Origin: Megaleporinus macrocephalus
Lineage: Eukaryota; Chordata; Actinopteri; Characiformes; Anostomidae
Assembly: GCA_021613375.1 (NCBI GenBank)
Contig: CM038708.1
Coordinates: 28,890,912-28,954,911 of the forward strand
Length of the DNA stretch: 64,000 nucleotides
Direction: 5' to 3'
Positions 1 to 64,000 of the stretch are shown here, one piece after another. The notes under the pieces were generated by a model. It had not been told where the DNA came from and did no database searches. It saw only the letters and a program-made list of their open reading frames with translations. The position numbers and the translations under genes are program-made. The first letter of the stretch is position 1; each line of letters starts with the position of its first letter.

Positions 1-455
1 GAAAATATATGTAGACTAAATATTTAATAACTTAATCATTAAAAGTCAAATGTTTTTACATTATAATTAATATAAATCTGAACTGAGAAATACACATCAC
101 CATGCTGAGACAATGCAGCTGCAGGATTCTATGCAGATGCTAGAGATCTCAACCCACTTCAAGACAAACTCTGGTTCAGAAAGTCATCAGTAGCTCTCTC
201 TTCTTCTTCTTCTAGCAGCACGTCTGCATTTTGAACTCTGCTGCAAATGTTGTGTATGTGTATGTGTGTTTGTGTATTTCTGTTAAACTAGTCCCTCAAA
301 CAGCTCATGGTGTTTTACAGTGGGATATGCATGGACCCCATTGCTAAAGGATGGGAGGATACAGTCCTCAGATTTACAGCTTCCTGTTTCAGCTAATTTA
401 CCTGCTGGCTATCTCTATGACAAGAACCATGACTCCAAAAAGGTAGATTTTACTA
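1..455 (+). repeat. Segmental copy of dock11 intron 20/exon 21 region
   Basis: The first 455 bases align almost base for base with 40999-41452, with only scattered substitutions and short changes in TCT and GT runs. The match runs through the 3' part of intron 20, the whole of exon 21 and its splice donor, then stops about 12 bases into the next intron. The left end of the match is cut by the window edge, so its full size is unknown. It lies 5.1 kb upstream of the dock11 start codon, out of order with the gene. Confidence 0.9.
321..442 (+). CDS. Extra copy of dock11 exon 21 (orphan exon)
   Basis: This 122-base block has the same length, frame, AG acceptor (319-320) and GT donor (443) as dock11 exon 21 at 41316-41437. 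It reads [20 protein letters not shown] and onward with one silent change (CTC for CTT in the codon before YDKNHD). No neighbouring dock11 exon is seen next to it inside the window. It may be a dispersed exon copy, the end of a partial dock11 duplicate lying further left, or an assembly artefact. The intact frame suggests that it is recent. Confidence 0.6.
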
Positions 456-1221
456 TTTCTATTCTCTTCACTGTTAATATTTATTAATAAGATAGCAAAG
501 TAGGGCTGCCTCTCTTCATCCACCTAAACTTTATTACAGTCTGTTTCTTCTGGTGTATCATTTTACCTTGTAGCTTAAAATCTACAGTGTGGTTAAAATA
601 ATCAGATGTAATATTCTATTTTTCAGACTTTACTCTGTTTAACAGATTCATTCATTTAAACAGTGCATAGTTATATGAGTAGGTGGCAGATAGTACACCT
701 AGTGGAGACCCCTACAATGAATACCTCACATATTAATGTAACAGAGTAAAATGAGTAAACGTTTTAGTTGTGGGAAAAACTTAAATCAAAACTTCAGCCT
801 GTATATGTATATATATATATATCAGGGTTGAGGTAAAGATCAATGCAGCAATGTACTGACACATCCCTGAGAACTGAGAACCTGCTCCTGAGATCTCTAG
901 ACCTCAGACGGCCCTAAGCACACAGACAAGATAACAAAGGAGTGGCTTCGGGACAACTCTGTGATTGTTCTGTATTGGATTAATCATCTCTGGAGAGATC
1001 TGAAAATGGCTGTGCACCAACGCTCCCCATCCAACCTGATGGAGCTTGAGAGGTTCTGCTAAGAAGAAAAAAGACTGTAATGTCTGCAAAAGGTGCTAGC
1101 TAGTGCTGCTTAACCAGACAAATAAACAGTTACTGCTCAGATTTTTTATTTGGTGGGTAAAGATGTTATTGTTACTGACTGTAATTACAATGCTCTATGG
1201 TATTTTTCCTCTCCTACTGTA
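443..1221. other. Unassigned, AT-rich DNA
   Basis: No convincing exon or repeat was recognised here beyond a short TA run near 806-822. It separates the orphan exon copy from the possible terminal exon at 1224. Confidence 0.4.
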
Positions 1222-1223
1222 GG

Positions 1224-1321
1224 GAAGGAGTATCTTGTTGCCGGGCACAAGGATGTAAGAAAAGAGTTTAGTGAAGCCATGGAGAGCCGGCCTCAGTCCC
1301 AGAGTCCTTCAGCTTTACACT
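1224..1321 (+). CDS. Possible last coding exon of an upstream gene
   Basis: A pyrimidine-rich tract ends in CTGTAG at 1217-1222. The frame that then starts at 1225 reads KEYLVAGHKDVR, continues about 20 more residues and stops at TAA (1319-1321). The motif resembles the K/R-x-YL-V-x-G-H-x-D stretch seen in netrin-like (NTR) domains, but it is too short to prove family. A poly(A) signal AATAAA lies downstream at 1892-1897. The rest of the gene would lie left of the window. This could also be a chance open frame. Confidence 0.3.
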
Positions 1322-2055
1322 AAGTGTAACTAAGAGAAAGAGTCAAGTACTACACTAAAGCTCCGTTCAGCTCCGTTCAGCTCCGGAGCTGGAATCCAGT
1401 TTCCGGTACAGGATTTTGTAGTCACTGGTAGGTATGTCACCACATGGCCAGTCAGCTTCATTAACTTTTTATTGATTACAAAATCTAAGATAGGAAACTG
1501 GATTCAGACTCTGGAGTTGAAGACCTCTGTGTGTGGTCCACCATCAGCTGAATCCTGATGATGTGAATTGAAAGTGTACATATGTTTGTGTATGAACGAG
1601 GCTCAGAGAACGACAAAGCAGTTTGAAATATTATTGCATTGTACAGAATAGATATCCACTGTTTGTACATAGTGTTATAATGTATATGTGACATGTTGTA
1701 TTCTTTAATAGTTTGATGTATATAATATACAGTTTGTACATAATTATAAACATATTTTATAAAAGGAAAAGGAAAAGTACGGCATGCAGCAGACAAAGAG
1801 AAAGTCATAGCTGGTACTCTTTGTCAGTAATGTTTTTGTACCCTGCTTTTGCTGAACTATCATCTGAAACTGATGAAATGACTCTGTTTTTAATAAATTA
1901 ATCATACAGGAGGGGCACGTTTTGGGCTGTAACTTCTACAAAGCTGGATGTTTGTGTCACCTGTGACACAAACCATCTGAAAACCATCTTTATGTTTCAG
2001 GTATATCTTTTTATTACTCCATTCATTGATAGTTTAGATATTTTTCTAAATGTGA
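1322..2055. other. Possible 3' UTR and unassigned DNA
   Basis: This AT-rich stretch has no good coding frame. It would be the 3' UTR if the exon at 1224 is real, with AATAAA at 1892-1897. There is a short direct repeat (CTCCGTTCAG twice) near 1361-1380. Confidence 0.35.
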
Positions 2056-2325
2056 AATCAGTGGTGAGCTCAATGACTTTAGACCGGTTGATCTTACATC
2101 ACATGTCATGAAGACCCTGGAACGACTGCTTCTACACCACCTCAGACCCCAGGTTCAACATGCAATGGACCCCCTGCAGTTCGCCTACAGGGAGAAAGTG
2201 GGAGTGGAGGATGCCATACTGTACTTTCTCCATAGGACCCACTCTCATCTGGACACCCTGTACTCTCCCCATTCCTCTTCACACTCTACACCTCAGACTT
2301 CCAGTACAACTCTGAGTCGTGCCAC

Positions 2326-3051
2326 ATGCAGAAGTTTTCGGACGATACTGCCATTGTGGCCTGTGTACGGGGAGGGCAGGAGGAAGAGTACAGACATCTT
2401 GTCGACGACTTTTTGTTGTGGTGCCGTAGGAACAACCTGCTGCTGAACACCTCCAAGACTGAGGAGATGGTGGTGGACTTCCGCAGGGCCAGGCCACTCA
2501 CACAGCCTGTCTCTATTGAGGGGGTTGATGTGGAGATGGTTAGGACCTACAGGCATCTCGGTCTGTACCTGGATGATAGATTGGACTGGTCAGCTAACAC
2601 AGACACCCTGTACAGAAAGGGGCAGAGCCGGCTTTACTTTCTGAGGAAGATGGGATCCTTTAACATCTGTAGGAAGCTCCTGCGGATGTTCTATCAGACT
2701 GTGGTGTCCAGCTGTCTTTTCTATGCTGTGGTGTGCTGGGGAGGCAGCATGAAAAAGAGAGACGAGATGCGTCTGGACAAGCTGGTCAGACGTGCTGAGT
2801 CCGTGGTTGGTGTGGAGATAGACTCTGTGTCTACGGTAGCAGAGAGGAGGACACTGCACAAACTGCTCTCCATCATGGATGATGATGGTCACCCACTGCA
2901 TACCATCATCATGGACCAAAGGAGCAAGTTCAGTGGCAGGTTACTGTCACAGAGCTGCTCTACAGACAGACTCAGGAGATCCTTTGTCCCGAGACCCATC
3001 AGACTCTTCAATTCCTCCCAGTGGAGCCGGAAGAGGGAGGAGGACAGATGA
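2326..3051 (+). pseudogene. Reverse transcriptase C-terminal fragment of L2-like LINE
   Basis: This is an open frame of 241 codons starting by chance at an internal Met. It contains FSDDTAIVA (reverse transcriptase catalytic box), then LLNTSKTEEMVVDFRR and HLGLYLDDRLDWS, all typical of L2/CR1-group enzymes. The RT N-terminal part lies upstream in another frame (2108-2260). It is a LINE relic rather than a host gene. Confidence 0.8.
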
Positions 3052-3130
3052 GGAACAAGTCCCTTAATTCACATTACAGTTTATTTTTATTTGTACTGTA
3101 ATCACATTACTGTACATCTGCACTCCCGGA

Positions 3131-3490
3131 CACTATTGACACTTTACTGGACATCTTATGTCAGCACTCATAGACACTATTGACACTTTACTGGACGTCT
3201 TATGTCAGCACTCATAGACACTATTGACACTTTACTGGACGTCTTATGTCAGCACTCATAGACACTATTGACACTTTACTGGACATCTTATGTCAGCACT
3301 CATAGACACTATCGACACTTTACTGGACATCTTATGTCAGCATTCATAGACACTATTGACACTTTACTGGACATCTTATGTCAGCACTCATAGACACTAT
3401 TGACACTTTACTGGACATCTTATGTCAGCACTCATAGACACTATTGACACTTTGATGTACATCCTGTACATTTGCACTCATAGACACTAT
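3131..3490 (+). repeat. 44-bp tandem repeat in LINE 3' UTR
   Basis: About eight copies with exact 44-base spacing: the word CACTATTGAC starts at 3131, 3175, 3219, 3263, 3307, 3351, 3395 and 3439. Unit differences are single substitutions (for example ACATCTT or ACGTCTT). It lies between the LINE stop codon and its 3' end. Confidence 0.9.
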
Positions 3491-3802
3491 TTAACACTAT
3501 TTAACATTTACTTAATACAATCTTTGCACATTTATTTATTTTTTAATAAATATCCCAGTACTGTAATATATCTACTGATACCCGTTTTCTCTTACACATT
3601 ACCTAATTTATTACTGCACTACCTTTTTACCTTCAGTCAGGGTGTATAGTTTGTATTCATGTGTTCTTGTATATATTCTTTTTGACTATTGGAATTTTTT
3701 ATTCTTCTTTATATACCTTATTGTTTTTTGTACTATGTTTTGTACTTTGTTTTGTTCTGTGTAGCTGCTACTGGCTGCTAAATTTCCTTTGGGATCAATA
3801 AA

Positions 3803-3962
3803 GTATCTATCTATCCATCCATCCATCCATCCATCCATCCATCCATCCATCCATCCATCCATCCATCCATCCATCCATCCATCCATCCATCCATCCATCC
3901 ATCCATCCATCCATCCATCCATCCATCCATCCATCCATCCATCCATCCATCCATCCATCTAT
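3803..3962 (+). repeat. (ATCC)n microsatellite
   Basis: This is an almost pure ATCC run of about 145 bases directly after the LINE 3' end, most likely grown from the element's own short terminal repeats. Confidence 0.95.
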
Positions 3963-4214
3963 GTGAGACGCCATATCACTTATGTTCCCAATTTCTCTGC
4001 AGTTCTATATTATATTAAACAAATAGCACTTACACTTTTATTTTCCATTATAATCTGTATAATCTGTATAATCTGTATAATCTATAATCTGTGAGTGTAC
4101 TGTACAATTAACTGCCCCATAGTGTACAGTTTTCCTGATGTGGTCTCCTGCTCTCGTAGTCCATTTACCTCTAGATTCAATGTTTTATACGCTGCACATA
4201 GATTTGGTTGGTGG

Positions 4215-4500
4215 ACTATTCTCAGTCCAGCAGTGACATTGAGGTGTTTAAAAACTCCAGCGGCACTGCTGTGTCTGATCCACTCATACCAGCACAACAC
4301 ACACTAACACACCACCATCATCTCAGAGTCACTGCAGTGCTGAGAATGTTCCCCCTCTCAAATGATAATTTCTCTGTGGTGGTCCTGTGTGAGCCCTGAC
4401 CCAGACAAAGTATGCAGTGAATCAGGTGAACTACAGTGTAATTGTAGAACTACAAGGTGTTCCTGTATCGTAAGTGGAGCTGATAAAATAGATACAAGAT
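4215..4500 (+). repeat. Dispersed fish repeat
   Basis: It contains runs such as GCACTGCTGTGTCTGATCCA and CAGTGCTGAGAATG, and near its end AATTGTAGAACTACAAGGTG. I recognise these as a high-copy dispersed repeat of ostariophysan fish genomes. A shorter related piece may lie at about 5108-5200. I cannot assign its class. Confidence 0.5.
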
Positions 4501-5370
4501 ACGACCTGCTTTTAATCTTATGACTATTCAGTGTACATATATAAGTTTAACTAACTGATTATGATGTAAAGAAAACCATCATTCAAACTATAATGTGAAA
4601 TGTAAGAATTGTTTAATCACGCATCTTGTGCAAGAAGCCCCCCTTAAAATATCAATGTCATGAACCACATTTGGGGAAAAATGTTGTTAAATTTGAGAAA
4701 CTTGCCATGAGCACTGAAGGAATAACAATAGACCTAGACAGAATCTAGATCAGTCCTAGACAGAAATATTTTTTACCAACTTCAGTATAAAATAGTTTGT
4801 TCTGCTGTGGCATAAATATCATGTCTGTGTCGACAATGTTAGAATTGAAATATAATGAGTATTGTGAATGTCACTGGTGAGCTCTAGAGAGATTCTGTCT
4901 GTTCCTTTGTTAAATTCATAAAGAAGTCCTCCAGTGTTCACAGTCTGTGGTGCACTTCCAAACTCGACCAGAAGATGTCCCTTCAAGACCATGAACTAAC
5001 ATGTCCAGCTCAAATCCAGGTCCAAGAACACTTTACACCACACAGTACATACACACTTAAATTACAGTCCTCAGCAGATGAAATTTGAATTGAGTAAAAA
5101 TGCCACCCAAACAAGGGGGCTAAAAAGAATGTAGAGAAACAGATTACAGACTACAGCCTCTAATTTTATAACTATACTATATGGAACTATGTGGAACTAA
5201 GAAAAAAAAATTAATATGAAATAAATATACATATAAAAATATAATACATTGTTTAATATTATTATTGTTATAGTGACAATATGTATAATTTATTACTTTA
5301 CACGTTTGTTATTTATTTCAATATTTATTGTTTTATTTCCTTTTTTTCAAACGCTTTATTTCTGTATCTG
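4500..5370. other. Unassigned upstream flank of dock11
   Basis: AT-rich intergenic DNA with no supported exon. A fragment at about 5108-5200 (GGGGGCTAAAAAGAATGTAG) looks related to the repeat at 4215-4500. Confidence 0.4.
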
Positions 5371-5374
5371 GCAA

Positions 5375-63354
<57,980 letters not shown>

Positions 63355-64000
63355 GTTAGACATAAACCCACTCACTTACTCTGACTAGTGTGTACTAGTT
63401 ACTATTACCACTAATATGCTGAGTGCACACTTAGGAAGAGCATTGAACATTTTTTTGCATACTGTCTTTAGGATGTCTACCTTTGTGTAACATCACGTGA
63501 CTAGAAATGATCCCATAACAAAAAGACACATCTGGGGACAACTTGTTATGTCAAGTAATGTTTTTATAATCATTTGTTATATGTTCTCCCCACACCTACA
63601 ACATTGACATGCTTATGATATGTTTTTGGGAGGAGTTTTCAGCCATGCTAACCGACGATTACATTCATAGGCTCACGACAGGCTTGTTGCCTGTCAGATC
63701 ATTTTGATAAACGTACAAAGCCTGCTGTAAGTTTTACTTTCACTAGATGTTGAACTGGTTTATAGATTTCTTATTCCGTTTGTTCCCATCCTTATAAGTC
63801 CACTTTCCCACCCAGCCTTGGGCAAAAAATTCTAATAGCTGTTCCCATTGCTGTGATAATATCTCATCTGGCCTTATGACACTAGCCTGTATGCAAATAC
63901 AGAAAATAAACCCCCCAGCTTTCTATGCAGTCATCTCCCCCTTTCTAAACGAGAGAAAGCACAACTAAAAACATGGAATAATCACCATCTTTACCTGCAT
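63355..64000 (+). other. dock11 intron 34, start
   Basis: Intron sequence that runs out of the window. No further exon recognised. Confidence 0.6.

Larger units (their letters stand above)
2060..3962 (+). mobile_element. L2-like non-LTR retrotransposon, 5'-truncated and internally deleted
   Basis: The frame from about 2071 begins in the reverse transcriptase (NDFRPVDLTSHVMKTLERL, then DPLQFAYR). It continues after a break with LSPFLFTLYTSDF and the catalytic FADD-like motif FSDDTAIV, then the thumb and C-terminal region up to PRPIRLFNSSQW and a stop at 3049-3051. The palm segment that normally holds the first catalytic Asp and most of the PQG box is missing at about 2257. The 3' UTR holds a 44-bp tandem repeat and ends with GGGATCAATAAAGTATCTATC running into (ATCC)n, the usual 3' end of fish L2-type elements. 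It cannot be autonomous. Confidence 0.85.

Noticed and set aside
3686..4094. Met-Asp-Gly-Trp and Ile-His-Pro-Ser repeat frames
   Set aside because: These are the two readings of (ATCC)n.

Overview
This is vertebrate, almost certainly teleost fish, nuclear DNA. It contains multi-exon genes with GT-AG introns and fish-type repeats (L2-like, RTE-like and L1/Tx1-like LINEs, Tc1/mariner remnants, a V-SINE-like SINE, and many AT, GT and GA microsatellites). The repeat flavour suggests an ostariophysan (characin or catfish-like) fish, but that is only an inference.

The backbone is one large plus-strand gene, a DOCK-D/zizimin guanine nucleotide exchange factor best matched to dock11. I place 34 coding exons from the ATG at 5547 to 63354, about 1252 codons. 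They cover the N-terminal DOCK region, the PH domain, the C2-like DHR1 domain and part of the helical middle. The catalytic DHR2 domain lies beyond the right edge. All exon phases agree except at exon 8, in the PH domain, where one extra T (17578) makes an immediate stop. It is either a sequence error or a real null lesion.

Inside dock11 intron 12, on the minus strand, is a complete-looking five-exon gene (33136 down to 30602) for a 361-residue protein I do not recognise. It has two copies of a W-N-P-P...LPPGYVLN motif, an acidic segment and a strongly basic C-terminal tail. All four introns are phase 1 and a poly(A) signal follows the stop. A decayed paralogue, with an in-frame stop and a lost exon, lies at about 25.3-26.5 kb. 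A worn L1-like LINE separates the two. This nested gene pair is the best candidate in the window for something undescribed.

Other points of interest are an array of 88-90 bp repeats that copies the 3' splice site of dock11 exon 20 seven times, and a near-identical copy of dock11 exon 21 with its 5' intron at the left edge. There is also a 1.4 kb minisatellite of 17-bp units with 85/255-bp higher-order structure, and a 5'-truncated LINE bounded by a 16-bp target-site duplication.

Layout: 1-2.0 kb, exon 21 copy and a possible last exon of an upstream gene; 2.06-3.96 kb, L2-like LINE; 5.4-64 kb, dock11 with introns rich in repeats; 25.3-33.1 kb, the nested minus-strand locus and L1-like LINE; 46.8-48.3 kb, minisatellite; 56.7-57.5 kb, young-looking LINE insertion.
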